Of a DNA stretch of 64,000 nucleotides, positions 16,255 to 30,400 are shown piece by piece (the first letter of the stretch is position 1; every line of letters starts with the position of its first letter). Position numbers and translations under genes: made by a program. Below the pieces are notes generated by a model. The model had not been told where the DNA came from, searched no databases, and saw nothing but the letters and a program-made list of their open reading frames with translations. The stretch is from Hanleya hanleyi (taxonomy: Eukaryota > Mollusca > Polyplacophora > Lepidopleurida > Hanleyidae): assembly GCA_036873755.1 (NCBI GenBank), contig JAVTVY010017453.1, forward strand, positions 1 to 64,000, written 5' to 3'.

Positions 16255-19200
16255 GGAGCAGTTCTGAGCTATGGTTTCCCAACAAGACTGCATTTGTATC
16301 TGATTGGCTAAATGCGACAGTTGTCCAAATGTTGGAGATGCAATATAGTTTTCTTTGACCCTACCAGGCCTGGGCGGGGAGGGAGTGGCAAAATGGCCCT
16401 TCTTATCAAAGTTTCTGTAGTAAACTTTATAGTTTATCATATTGGGGTCATTTTGAGTACATTTGCATAAACTCACGAGTAGAGGATCATGAGTAAATTC
16501 AAGATGGCGGAATGTTTTTCGTCATTTTTCTTCATAATTTCTGCTTTTCCGCGATGAGATGTGGGCAAGAACTCTTTCAGTTCACATCACAATAATATTT
16601 ACTAATTTATCGCGCAGTTTATGTGGAGAAATTGCATCAATGACGAAAAATCAAAGCAGCCATCTTGGATTTTTTTTTTACATTTTCTGGTAGTGTTTGA
16701 CCCAAGGGTATAGTGTGGTCCGTTTCAGTCCCCTAGCTCAAGAGGAAAGAAAAGTAATTAGGGGGCCGAAATGGCCCCTTCGCAGGCCTGGACAAGTCCT
16801 AGAAAACCCAGGCCAGATAGAGTTAATATGTCATGTATGTATCTATTGATTAGGGAACATTGGACATTTGTACTGCTGTCACAGATCCGCCATGCTCGCG
16901 TGTTCCACAAGGAACAAGATTCAAGCAAAATACAAACATCAACATGGTGGTACTCTGCTACTTATTAGAATCCTCTTATATTAAGACTCAGGGTCTTCGA
17001 TCCGATATTGTCTGGCTTGATCGATGCTAAACTGTGCATTGCATTGATTAGGAAATAAACTGTCGAATTTAGGAGGACCAGAAATTATTTTCGCAGTCTT
17101 GGAATGTGTCCAAATCTGGGAATGTTTCCCCTTTAATGTCGAATCCGGAGATGACTGTCACTATGGCAAAAGTCGGAAGCTTGTGTCTGGACACTTCAGA
17201 CAGGACAATTCATGTTTCCCGAATAAATGTAAATGAACTTTAATCATATCCTGACAGGGGCAAGGATGATGGACGAATATTGTCCACGAGTATTTGTTTA
17301 GTTTCTATAATGGATCCCGAGGACAACAACGTGGCCCTAATTCCTGATAATGGGTATCCAAGCTGTTATTGCCGTACTGACTCAAATATTGTCGAGGTCC
17401 AGTAAAGTCAATTAATATATTTTTATTTCTCATAGAATATCCGGAGCTCTTCTAAGGTGTTCACGTTTCAGCTATAATTCCAGTATATCTGTACAGATAT
17501 AGAGAATTAGAGAAAATACCACGATAACTAGATCTAATATATCAATCTATAATAAAGCATATGGATCAGCTATTTTGTGCTATGTTATATTAATTCAAGT
17601 ATATTTGTACAGATAATGAGAATGAGAGACAAGGTCACATAAACTAGATCTAATCTGTATCTATAGCAAGGCAAAGGGGTCACATTTATTGTGCCAATGG
17701 AATAGAAACCATGGACGATGGCTACGTACTTGGTGTCGGATATGACGCTCGATTCAACGCGTTCAGCTCTGTTTCACTTGTGTATACTGGTACATTTTCC
17801 TCATTGACATTTCAATTCCCACCCCAATAAGCCATCTAGCTGAAACTATTATTAATTCTGATTGTCATTTTGTGATTGCGTATTGCCAGACCCATGTGCC
17901 ATTCATATTTATCTTTAGTAATGTTTACACACTCTCTAATTGGCTATTGTCATCTTATTTTGTGTATCGAACCCTTTCAGCCTTTGTTATTCGTTTCTTT
18001 TTTGTTTATAAGAGGCTGCGACTGCTGTTCAACCACAACCTAAATATAACAAATAATTTTTTGTCGAAATATTGAGACTGTCACCATGCGTTCACTGAGG
18101 TATTGCGGAGTTATTTTGCTTCTGCATTAAACTATTGTACTGAATTGTTCAAAAGAAAACTATGTTGGCACTCGCTATATTCACAAACACCAAAAGACTG
18201 CCAATACAAATATAAAGAAGAATACAATTCTAGACCGCTGTCTAAAACTTGTCAATAGGGAATATGATACGTATGTCTGTTTACCTCAACTGATAATATC
18301 ATTTTATCTAGACACGATTTTTCGGAAATCCATTTTTATTTCCTCCACAATACCATCAATAATTCAGTACCGTGGTCGTATGCCTTGCTTGTCTGCAAAT
18401 TATCACATTACTGTCTCCTATTGGGGAATATTACAGCGTGTTTGGATTCAACAGAGAAAAATAAATTAGATCGAACAGCCGGTGAGAATTCGAGAAGAAT
18501 ACGCTGATAGATTGTTGTGTAAACATTCCAGTATAGTATGGTACGAATTTCAACCACTTTATCAAATTGAGCAAAGAAATGCGCCTTTCGAGCGTTTTCT
18601 ACAGAAAACAATAGCAATGATTTGATCGTGTTGACGTACGTTGCTGTTAAAATTCCAAAGTAGTTTTCTATTAGCTAAATATGCAACGTGTAAGTAATAT
18701 TTTTGCAGAAAACTTAGTTTCACGCAAATGGAAAACAAATAAAACGTGTGTATAATTTTTCGTTCATCGTTAATTGGAATACTCTCAGAGATAAATTAAT
18801 CAACCTTATTTTTAAAAAGCTATGTTTAAGTATTTCTTTACGTAGGGTACTTTATGTCTGGAATCGTATAAGCTTATTTAAGTGTCGAAAACATTCATTT
18901 CAGTGCTTTTTGGTAAAATTGAACAAAGGGAGATAACTCGGTTCTTTTTTACTGTTTCGATTAACTCTAGTTCTAGTTCTAGTTCTGCATTACTCTTTTT
19001 TAGTTTCAGTAGTAGTAGTTTGTTATTTTAAACCTTATTTGAAAATTGTTTTGTTGTTATTGTTTACAGCAACAGCATGTTTGCTTGTTATGCTTGTTTG
19101 CTAACGTTGCTCATTTTTTTTACTCTACTGGACTGGTGAAGTAACAAAAGTATCTACAAGACGGTCATTCACTCCTTTTATAACATCATTAAAAGAATCT

Positions 19201-22200
19201 GTTATGGTAAACCAAAACGGCTTATGAGAAATTGGATTGGTGGATAGATACAATCATGACACTTAAACTATAAGTTTTCTATGATTGGTCTTGTCGGCTG
19301 AACGCTTCGAATTCAGTGTCACATCCGACATTAAATAGGCAGCCGGTGTACATAAAAAATTATATTTGCATGGCACAGTAAGTGTCGGTCGATAACCTAC
19401 GTTACTACCAGAGAAAGGCGATGAACTGCATGTTGACAGCTAATGATGTCGGTCAGACGCAATGCTATTGACACTAACATTCTCAAGTATTCTTGAAAAC
19501 CAGTGAATTTCGAAGAGAATATTTATGTATCTGAATCATACTTTTGTAGTGTCTCTTCATATATACACCATGATGATACTCTTGCATTATACGGTTCCAT
19601 ACGGTTCATATATCCCGGTTCACGCGAAACTATCCGATAGAAACATGGTATGAAACGTCATTAAACCTCAGAGTATTGGCATCTGTCTGTGATATTATCA
19701 ACAAATCTGAGAAACCCAGATAACTTATTTTACCTACACTAGAGAAGACATTTTTTTTTGTCAGGAGAAGGAGCAAATTTGATAAACAGTGTTTGCCAGG
19801 ATATATTACATAGTATGTAGGATTTGTTAAGTCGACACATCTGCGGTCAGAGTATAAATATTGATATGAGTCTTGTCGAATCTTCTGTTTCTCCTGAGGT
19901 ATGGTGTGGTACATGTAAATGCATTCAATAAAGATTGGAGATGAAACGGGTGTCGAGTTGTTTATCACCTTCGGATCATAACTGTGATAGACAGCCAAAA
20001 TTATCGATGAAATATATCTTCTCGAAATGTGTAATTAAGATTCCGTCTGCTTCACACTGGTGTTTATTATTCTCGAGCGTTTTCTAATCATTTAAAATCT
20101 GCCAATCAAAGCTCCAATTAATGGAAACCAATCCTGCTACAAACTCTTCACCAAAAACCACGAAATCAGAGAGGCGAGCGTCAATTTGGAGTAAGGTATG
20201 ACCTTAAACAATTAATTCGCGTACAACCGTCTGGTCCGTCATTTAATATTCAGCTGTTGTCCATTTATGATTTCCGCGTTCATAATCCAAAGACTTATTC
20301 CATATAACATAAGCATCAACGCACTAAAAGAAAAAAAGAAAAGAAAAACAAATATGTATACATAAGTATAGGTTAGTTTCCTGCAAGATAGAGAAGAAGT
20401 CAACAGTGTTCAATAGTGCCGGAAAAGCATAATGATTTTCCCAAAAAATCAAATCCGTGTCGCTGAGAAACGATTCCAACTGATCATGACTCGCCCCACT
20501 CTGCCATGTCACTGCTACTCCCATCCTGATCCCATCATCAGATCCACCCATTGATCCATACCATCTCCCGAAAATAAATCGGCCATGTATGGGAAGTGTG
20601 CAGTATGTACATACAACAGAGGTCTGTGTATTGAATCTTGTCGTAGGGTTGAATAGGGTAACGTTCGAGAACAAGCAGATCAACTACATGCAGTACCGTT
20701 ACAGCCAAAGATGAATTCAACTGTCTGTATAGATGAGAACGTCAAATCAACCATAATTAATCTCACTGAACAGACACATCTACCTCTCACAAAATCGAAG
20801 CCAGTAATTACGTCTGCTGGCGCGAAACTTTGGAAGCTTCCTCGGAAATTTCCTGCCGACTGACAAGCACGTAACACTCATTCAATATCTAATGATACAG
20901 GTATAGACAACATTGCTCGCGGGCCATTTCATTAGGCGGTCAACACGTCACCGTTGAGCATTTGAAGGATCAATCACTGTACACTGTATCACCAATTAAT
21001 CCCAGTTGACATTTTGTGAATCTCACAACACAGGTTGACATCTAAAGATTAACGAACCGTTATATAATTCTTCACTGTGATACAATCCCTAAAAATCGTC
21101 GGCCTTGACTTGTAAAGGATCTTGCTTCTGTACGGTGGGAAATCGGGCAAATCCTTCAAAACAACTAAAGCCATTTCAACAAACTAGAGCAAAAACAATC
21201 TCATCAGTGATAGGCGGTTCGAATTAACATAAGCACCCCCCCCCCCCACGCCACCCTCCCCAACCCACAGAAGTTTAGTTCTCTCGGTCTAAACAACGGT
21301 GATTACGTCCAATATGCTTCTGTTTGTAATGGGATGTTTATGAACCATCTGTTTGGCGTGGTGGGGGAGGGGGGTGCTATTGTTGTTCAAAGATTGTCAA
21401 AGATGTACACATGGATGTTAAGTTGTTTTACATTAAAATCCATTGCCTTGAGGCTGTTCTCAGTCTTGTTTTCAAAAGTATTGATGCTATATTGCATAAA
21501 CATGTGACATATTGGCAGATATATTTATCTCGGTGTTTGAAATAAATAATGGTGCGAATGAAATACTGAAGCCGCTGGTTAAAACTTTTCTATTGCAGGA
21601 TATGAACAGAACGGTCAGATCCAGTAGTCAGTAGTCAGCCGTCGTCTATAAAACTTTCGCGTCCATATTCACAAGACATTTCATTCGACATTACATGCTC
21701 ATTATCTACCAGAATCCAAGTAGACATGGATACTTATGTTAATTACTAAGACAGACGTGGTCAGATAGTCCGGCTTTTGATATATGCCACATTGCTCAAT
21801 TATCAAACAGAGCATGTGTATACTGGTTATATATCCAAATTAACCGAAAAGCAAGTATAGTTACTATCGAAGGCTTTTATGAATTTCTTAAGATGCTGAT
21901 CGATATGGATTGTCTGTGGTGACGTGTAGGAGGTGAATAACGGTACAAATGACCGATATTTAAGGTACTCGTTATTATCCGAGCTCTATGGGATATTAAT
22001 ATCGCACCATTTGTCAGGAGAGATGATGTAGACAAGAGCATTAATTTTTTGCCCGTCAGAAAAGAGGGCTCTTAAATATAGTAAGCAAGAACTTCCTTAC
22101 AGTGGAGGACTTCGCTCTCGAACCCACTTAAACGTCGGAGTCGGCAGAAAAATAAGGAAATTCATACGGAATACTTAGCCGAAATGTATCGATCTATCCC

Positions 22201-24452
22201 TCGCGGAGTATATGGCAGTAACCAAACAGCAAAATCACGGTAGCTTTTATATTGTGATGTCTGGGCATTATTAATTTAGGTCCACGGGGACATCTCATAT
22301 GATACTATTTAGAAGAAGAAGTATCAGTGTAGGAGGAAACCAATGACCTATACAATATCAGACTATTCCAGACTTCTCACAATGTAATCAAGGAATCGAT
22401 AAAACGCCGCTGTAATACAAGCGTCAAACCCGATAGTCATTAGTTAGTCGTCGTCCATAAAGAACTGCCGGCTTCATAATCAAAATACCTTATACTCACC
22501 AACGACAAACTCTATAAACGCAGCAAATTAGCTTCTTGCTTGTCATCATGATGTTCGTATTGTCAAATTCTTATCACTTACCAGTATTCTTGACATTTCT
22601 TCCCCCCATAAATACTATTTATCCCCTGGGCTATGGAGCTGAAACTCACTACACTTTTTCTTGGGTCAAATGGCAGCTCTATGACACCTCAGTTACAACA
22701 GTATCCTACAATACATTTTTAGCAACTTTCTCGGTCATAGTTTTCGATTTTTTTGTAAGCTAGGTGATTATCTTCTAGAAAATTGCATGATAAATTGGTA
22801 AACAATAAACTGATGTGAAATAGTTATTGTCCACTTCTAAGAAGAAAGACGAAAACGTCTGAATTTACCCATGATCCTCTGTTCGACGGGTAACGCAAGT
22901 AGGCTCAAAATGATTATAACATTATACGGCAGAAAGTCAGGAAGTGTAAGCTCGCAAGTTCGAATCGTTTCGGAGGTAGAATAGAAGTTTGGGAGAGCCG
23001 GGGGGGGGGGGGGTTAAGCCTGTCAAGTTGGCTTTACAGTTCTGAGATCCCTACAACAGGCCTCACTCTGTTTTTGTTTGGCCTAATATGAAAATTGGTG
23101 GAGCAATGAAAACACGTTTTACTTACTGATCATTAAGCTTTTAACAGTAGCTGCTAGACAAGACTGGGTAATACACATGGAAGACTGAATTAGTCCGGCT
23201 GCCATAATAGGTGCTTTTCCTAATTCTCGGTAATCGATTGACCAAGTAATTTACTTTCTTCAAAGTTTTTATAAAATAATATTGAAAATTCAGTTGGTTT
23301 TGTCTGGCTTAAGGAGTTCGTTACATTTCACATGCAAACATGTAGATGGTACATCCCTAACAGTCTTATATTGAGTAGGACTGGGGAAAGAAGCATCCAA
23401 CAAGTCAGATATTTTGACCTTGTTTATCCATATAAATCATTTTTCGTATGAATGTGAGAATCCAACATGGATTTCAATGGTATTTTAGGGTTTAGTCAGA
23501 AATGTTCACTTAATATACAACTAAAAAAAAAAATAACACGGTTAACATTAAAATCCATTGCTTATGAGGCACATGCTGTACGGATTTCAATTAGCCATTC
23601 ACCATGTCAATTTGTGGCAATAGACATAAGTGCCAACATTGCATGTTAACCCAACCTGGCCTGGTTTTGTGGGACATGTCCAGGGCTGGGCTGGGAAACA
23701 TTCCGCCATTATACCCGCAGACAAGTTCTACCAGAAAATTTAATAAAATTCAAGGTGGCAGATTTGATGACATCTCAGTCACGTCACTTTCCACAGAAGA
23801 CATTTTTGGTAGATTTTTCGTTCAGATATTTCGAATTTGTTTTATTCAGGTGATTTGCTTCTGAGACACTGTGTGATAAATTAGTAAATAATCTGATGTG
23901 AAATAAAATAGTTCTTGCCCACTTTTAAGAAAAATGACGAAACATCACATTTCTGGTACGCCCATATGGCTGCCATTTTGAATTTACCCATGTCCCATGT
24001 CGTTCGAGTGTTCTCACGATGCAGCTGAGTTGCATACTAAAATTTGTTACCAAGAATGGGCCTTCACATCAAGTGACTGGTGACCTTCTTGAATTCAAAA
24101 CTTAAAACAAAGACTATAACATCAGATAAGATGACGGAGTCTACACAAGTAAAACGACAAATAGCCCCGTTTGTAATAAAATTTAATATTGGTTAATAAT
24201 CAAACCGATCATGTATATTGTGGTAATATATCTAAATTAGCTGGTTTCTTGTTTGAGAGAAGCGGTCAACATCTTCCAAGGATGCCGACAAGACATCACG
24301 ATGTTCTTTATTGCCAAACCCCAATCCGAGACAAGTGATATTTTTTCTGTTTTCTAGAGTATATCGAGTAAACCAATCGATATAAAGTTAGTTCGATTAT
24401 ATGTGTTAGAATCTGGGACTATACTAAATCAGCCGCCAGTAATATTAATTTT
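16255..24452. repeat. 8.2-kb repeat, unit B
   Basis: This is 8,198 bases measured from GGAGCAGTTCTGAGCTATGG to its next occurrence. It is nearly identical to unit C, and corresponding short frames (17,872/26,080; 20,324/28,491; 20,680/28,847) differ by only a few residues. No protein family is recognisable. Contents: CRE and YY1-like motifs, a TATAAG module at 18,007, a hairpin at 19,293, antisense retroelement tails, and poly-C and poly-G tracts near 21,238 and 23,000. Confidence 0.85.
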
Positions 24453-27400
24453 GGAGCAGTTCTGAGCTATGGTTTCCCAACAAGACTGCATTTGTATCTG
24501 ATTGGCTAAATGCGACAGTTGTCCAAATGTTGGAGATGCAATATAGTTTTCTTTGACCCTACCAGGCCTGGGCGGGGAGGGAGGGGCAAAATGGCCCTTC
24601 TTATCAAAGTTTCTGTACTAAACTTTATAGTTTATCATATTGGGGTCATTTTGAGTCCATTTGCATAAACTCACGAGTAGAGGATCATGAGTAAATTCAA
24701 GATGGCGGAATGTTTTCGTCATTTTTCTTCATAATTTCTGCTTTTCCGCGATGAGATGTGGGCAAGAACTCTTTCAGTTCACATCACAATAATATTGACT
24801 GATTTATCGCGCAGTTTATGTGGAGAAATTGCATCAATGAAAAATTCAACAAATCTGACGAAAAATCAAAGCAGCCATCTTGGATTTTTTTTTACATTTT
24901 CTGGTAGTGTTTGACCCAAGGGTATAATGTGGTCCGTTTCAGTCCCCTAGCTCAAGAGGAAAGAAAAATAATTAGGGGGCCGAAATGACCCCTTCGCAGG
25001 CCTGGACAAGTCCTAGAAAACCCAGGCCAGATAGAGTTATTATGTCATGTATGTATCTATTGATTAGGGAACATTGGACATTTGTACTGCTGTCACAGAT
25101 CCGCCATGCTCGCGTGTTCCACAAGGAACAAGATTCAAGCAAAATACAAACATCAACATGGTGGTACTCTGCTACTTATTAGAATCCTCTTATATTAAGA
25201 CTCGGGGTCTTCGATCCGATATTGTCTGGCTTGATCGATGCTAAACTGTGCATTGCATTGATTAGGAAATAAACTGTCGAATTTAGGAGGACCAGAAATT
25301 ATTTTCGCAGTCTTGGAATGTGTCCAAATCTGGGAATGTTTCCCCTTTAATGTCGAATCCGGAGATGACTGTCACTATCGCAAAAGTCGGAAGCTTGTGT
25401 CTGGACACTTCAGACAGGACAATTCATGTTTCCCGAATAAATGTAAATGAACTTTAATCATATCCTGACAGGGGCAAGGATGAGGGACGAATATTGTCCA
25501 CGAGTATTTGTTTAGTTTCTATAATGGATCCCGAGGACAACAACGTGGCCCTAATTCCTGATAATGGGTATCCAAGCTGTTATTGCCGTACTGACTCAAA
25601 TATTGTCGAGGTCCAGTAAAGTCAATTAATATATTTCTATTTCTCATAGAATATCCGGAGCTCTTCTAAGGTGTTCACGTTTCAGCAAAAATTCCAGTAT
25701 ATCTGTACAGATATAGAGAATTAGAGAAAATACCACGATATCTAATATATAAATCTATAATAAAGCATATGGATCAGCTATTTTGTGCTATGTTATATTA
25801 ATTCAAGTATATTTGTACAGATAATGAGAATGAGAGACAAGGTCACATAAACTAGATCTAATCTGTATCTATAGCAAAGCAAAGGGGTCACATTTATTGT
25901 GCCAATGGAATAGAAACCATGGACGATGGCTACGTACTTGGTGTCGGATATGACGCTCGATTCAACGCGTTCAGCTCTGTTTCACTTGTGTATGCTGGTA
26001 CATTTTCCTCATTGACATTTCAATTCCCACCCCAATAAGCCACCTAGCTGAAACTATTATTAATTCTGATTGTCATTTTGTGATTGCGTATTGCCAGACC
26101 CATGTGCCATTCATATTTATCTTTAGTAATGTTTACATACTCTCTAATTGGCTATTGTCATCTTATTTTGTGTATCGAACCCTTTCAGCCTTTGTTATTC
26201 GTTTCTTTTTTGTTTATAAGAGGCTGCGACTGCTGTTCAACCACAACCTAAATATAACAAATAATTTTTTGTCGAAATATTGAGACTGTCACCATGCGTT
26301 CACTGAGGTATTGCGGAGTTATTTTGCTTCTGCATTAAACTATTGTACTGAATTGTTCAAAAGAAAACTATATGTTGGCACTCGCTATATTCACAAACAC
26401 CAAAAAACTGCCAATACAAATATAAAGAAGAATACAATTCTAGACCGCTGTCTAAAACTTGTCAATAGGGAATATGATACGTATGCCTGTTTACCTCAAC
26501 TGATAATATCATTTTATCTAGACACGATTTTTCGGAAATCTATTTTCATTTCCTCCAAAATATCATCAATAATTCAGTACCGTAGTCGTATGCCTTGCTT
26601 GTCTGCAAATTATCACATTACTGTCTCCTATTGGAGAATATTACAGCGTGTTTGGATTCAACAGAGAAAAATAAATTAGATCGAACAGCCGGTGTGAATT
26701 CGAGAAGAATACGCTGATAGATTGTTGTGTAAACATTCCAGTATAGTATGGTACGAATTTCAACCACTTTATCAAATTGAGCAAAGAAATGCGCCTTTCG
26801 AGCGTTTTCTACAGAAAACAATAGCAATGATTTGATCGTGTTGACGTACGTTGCTGTTAAAATTCCAAAGTAGTTTTCTATTAGCTAAATATGCAACGTG
26901 TAAGTAATATTTTTGCAGAAAACTTAGTTTTCACGCAAATGGAAAACAAATAAAACGTATGTATAATTTTTCGTTCATCATTAGTTGGAATACTCTCAGA
27001 GATAAATTAATCAACCTTATTTTTAAAAAGCTATGTTTAAGTATTTCTTTACGTAGGGTACTTTATGTCTGGAATCGTATAAGCTTATTTAAGTGTCGAA
27101 AACATTCGTTTCAGTGCTTTTTGGTAAAATTCAACAAAGGGAGATAACTCGGTTCTTTTTTTACTGTTTCGATTAACTGTAGTTCTAGTTCTAGTTCTGC
27201 ATTACTCTTTTTTAGTTTCATTAGTAGTAGTTTGTTATTTTAAACCTTATTTGACAATTGTTTTGTTGTTATTGTTTACAGCAACAGCATGTTTGCTTGT
27301 TATGCTTGTTTGCTAACGTTGCTCATTTTTTTACTCTACTGGACTGGTGAAGTAACAAAAGTATCTACAAGACGGTCATTCACTCCTTTTATAACATCAT

Positions 27401-30400
27401 TAAAAGAATCTGTTATGGTAAACCAAAACGGCTTATGAGAAATTGGATTGGTGGATAGATACAATCATGACACTTAAACTATAAGTTTTCTATGATTGGT
27501 CTTGTCGGCTGAACGCTTCGAATTCAGTGTCACATCCGACATTAAATAGGCAGCCCGCGTACATAAAAAAATATATTTGCATGGCACAGTAAGTGTCGGT
27601 CGATAACCTACGTTACTACCAGAGAAAGGCGATGAACTGCACGTTGACAGCTAACGCAATGCTATTGAGACTAACATTCTCAAGTATTCTTGAAAACCAG
27701 TGAATTTCCAAGAGAATATTTATTTATTTGAATCATACTTTTGTAGTGTCTATTCATATATACACCATGATGATACTCTTGCATTATACGGTTCCATACG
27801 GTTCATATATCCCGGTTTACGCGAAACTATCCGATAGAAACATGGTATGAAACGTCATTAAACCTCAGAGTATTGGCATCTGTCTGTGATATTATCAACA
27901 AATCTGAGAAACCCAGATAACTTATTTTACCGAGAAGGAGCAAATTTGATAAACAGTGTTTGCCAGGATATATTACATAGTATGTAGGATTTGTTAAGTC
28001 GACACATCTGCGGTCAGAGTATAAATATTGACATGAGCCTTGTCGAATCTTCTGTTTCTCCTGAGGTATGGTGTGGTACATGTACATGCATTCAATAAAG
28101 ATTGGAGATGAAACGGGTGTCGAGTTGTTTATCACCTTCGGGTCATAACTGTGACAGACAGCCAAAATTATCGATGAAATATATCTTCTCGAAATGTGTA
28201 ATTAAGATTCCGTCTGCTTCACACTGGTGTTTATTATTCTCGAGCGTTTTCTAATCATTTAAAATCTGCCAATCAAAGCTCCAATTAATGGAAACCAATC
28301 CTGCTACAAACCCTCCACCAAAAATCACGAAATCAGAGAGGCGAGCGTCAATTTGGAGTAAGGTATGACCTTAAACAATTAATTCGCGTACAACCGTCTG
28401 GTCCGTCATTTAATATTCAGCTGTTGTCCATTTATGATTTCCGCGTTCATAATCCAAAGACTTATTCCATATAACATAAGCATCAACGCACTAAAAGAAA
28501 AAAAGAAAAGAAAAACAAATATGTATACATAAGTATAGGTTAGTTTCCTGCAAGATAGAGAAGAAGTCAACAGTGTTCAATAGTGCTGGAAAAGCATAAT
28601 GATTTTCCCAAAAAATCAAATCCGTGTCGCTGAGAAACGATTCCAACTGATCATGACTCGCCCCACTCTGCCATGTCACTGCTACTCCCATCCTGATCCC
28701 ATCATCAGATCCACCCATTGATCCATACCATCTCCCGAAAATAAATCGGCCATGTATGGGAAGTGTGCAGTATGTACATACAACAGAGGTCTGTGTATTG
28801 AATCTTGTCGTAGGGTTGAATAGGGTAACGTTCGAGAACAAGCAGATCAACTACATGCAGTACCGTTACAGCCAAAGATGAATTCAACTGTCTGTATAGA
28901 TGAGAACGTCAAATCAACCATAATTAATCTCACTGAACAGACACATCTACCTCTCACAAAATCGAAGCCAGTAATTACGTCTGCTGGCGCGAAACTTTGG
29001 AAGATTCCTCGGAAATTTCCTGCCGACTGACAAGCACGTAACACTCATTCAATATCTAATGATACAGGTATAGACAACATTGCTCGCGGGCCATTTCATT
29101 AGGCGATCAACACGTCACCGTTGAGCATTTGAAGGATCAATCACTGTACACTGTATCACCAATTAATCCCAGTTGACATTTTGTGAATCTCACAACACAG
29201 GTTGACATCTAAAGATTAACGAACCGTTATATAATTCTTCACTGTGATACAATCCCTAAAAATCGTCGGCCTTGACTTGTAAAGGATCTTGCTTCTGTAC
29301 GGTGGGAAATCGGGCAAATCCTTCAAAACAACTAAAGCCATTTCAACAAACTAGAGCAAAAACAATCTCATCAGTGATAGGCGGTTCGAATTAACATAAG
29401 CACCCCCCCCCCCCACGCCACCCTCCCCAACCCACAGAAGTTTAGTTCTCTCGGTCTAAACAACGGTGATTACGTCCAATATGCTTCTGTTTGTAATGGG
29501 ATGTTTATGAACCATCTGTTTGGCGTGGTGGGGGAGGGGGGTGCTATTGTTGTTCAAAGATTGTCAAAGATGTACACATGGATGTTAAGTTGTTTTACAT
29601 TAAAATCCATTGCCTTGAGGCTGTTCTCAGTCTTGTTTTCAAAAGTATTGATGCTATATTGCATAAACATGTGACATATTGGCAGATATATTTATCTCGG
29701 TGTTTGAAATAAATAATGGTGCGAATGAAATACTGAAGCCGCTGGTTAAAACTTTTCTATTGCAGGATATGAACAGAACGGTCAGATCCAGTAGTCAGTA
29801 GTCAGCCGTCGTCTATAAAACTTTCGCGTCCATATTCACAAGACATTTCATTCGACATTACATGCTCATTATCTACCAGAATCCAAGTAGACATGGATAC
29901 TTATGTTAATTACTAAGACAGACGTTGTCAGATAGTCCGGCTTTTGATATATGCCGCATTGCTCAATTATCAAACAGAGCATGTGTATACTGGTTATATA
30001 TCCAAATTAACCGAAAAGCAAGTATAGTTACTATCGAAGGCTTTTATGAATTTCTTAAGATGCTGATCGATGTGGATTGTCTGTGGTGACGTGTAGGAGG
30101 TGAATAACGGTACAAATGACCGATATTTAAGGTACTCGTTATTATCTGAGCTCTATAGGATATTAACATCGCACCATTTGTCAGGAGAGATGATGTTGAC
30201 AAGGGCATTAATTTTTTGCCCGTCAGAAAAGAGGGCTCTTAAATATAGTAAGCAAGAACTTCCTTACAGTGGAGGACTTCGCTCTCGAACCCACTTAAAC
30301 GTCGGAGTCGGCAGAAAAATAAGGGAATTCATACGGAATACTTAGCCGAAATGTATCGATCTATCGCTCGCGGAGTATATGGCAGTAACCAAACAGCAAA

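Noticed and set aside
16771..16968. 65-codon frame recurring at 24,985, 45,384 and 55,094
   Set aside because: It recurs only because the repeat does; substitutions change amino acids freely and one copy is frameshifted, with no family match.
20324..20683. 119-codon minus frame, identical in unit C at 28,491
   Set aside because: Identity reflects the recent duplication; the frame lies in antisense retroelement tail sequence and is broken in units A, E and F.
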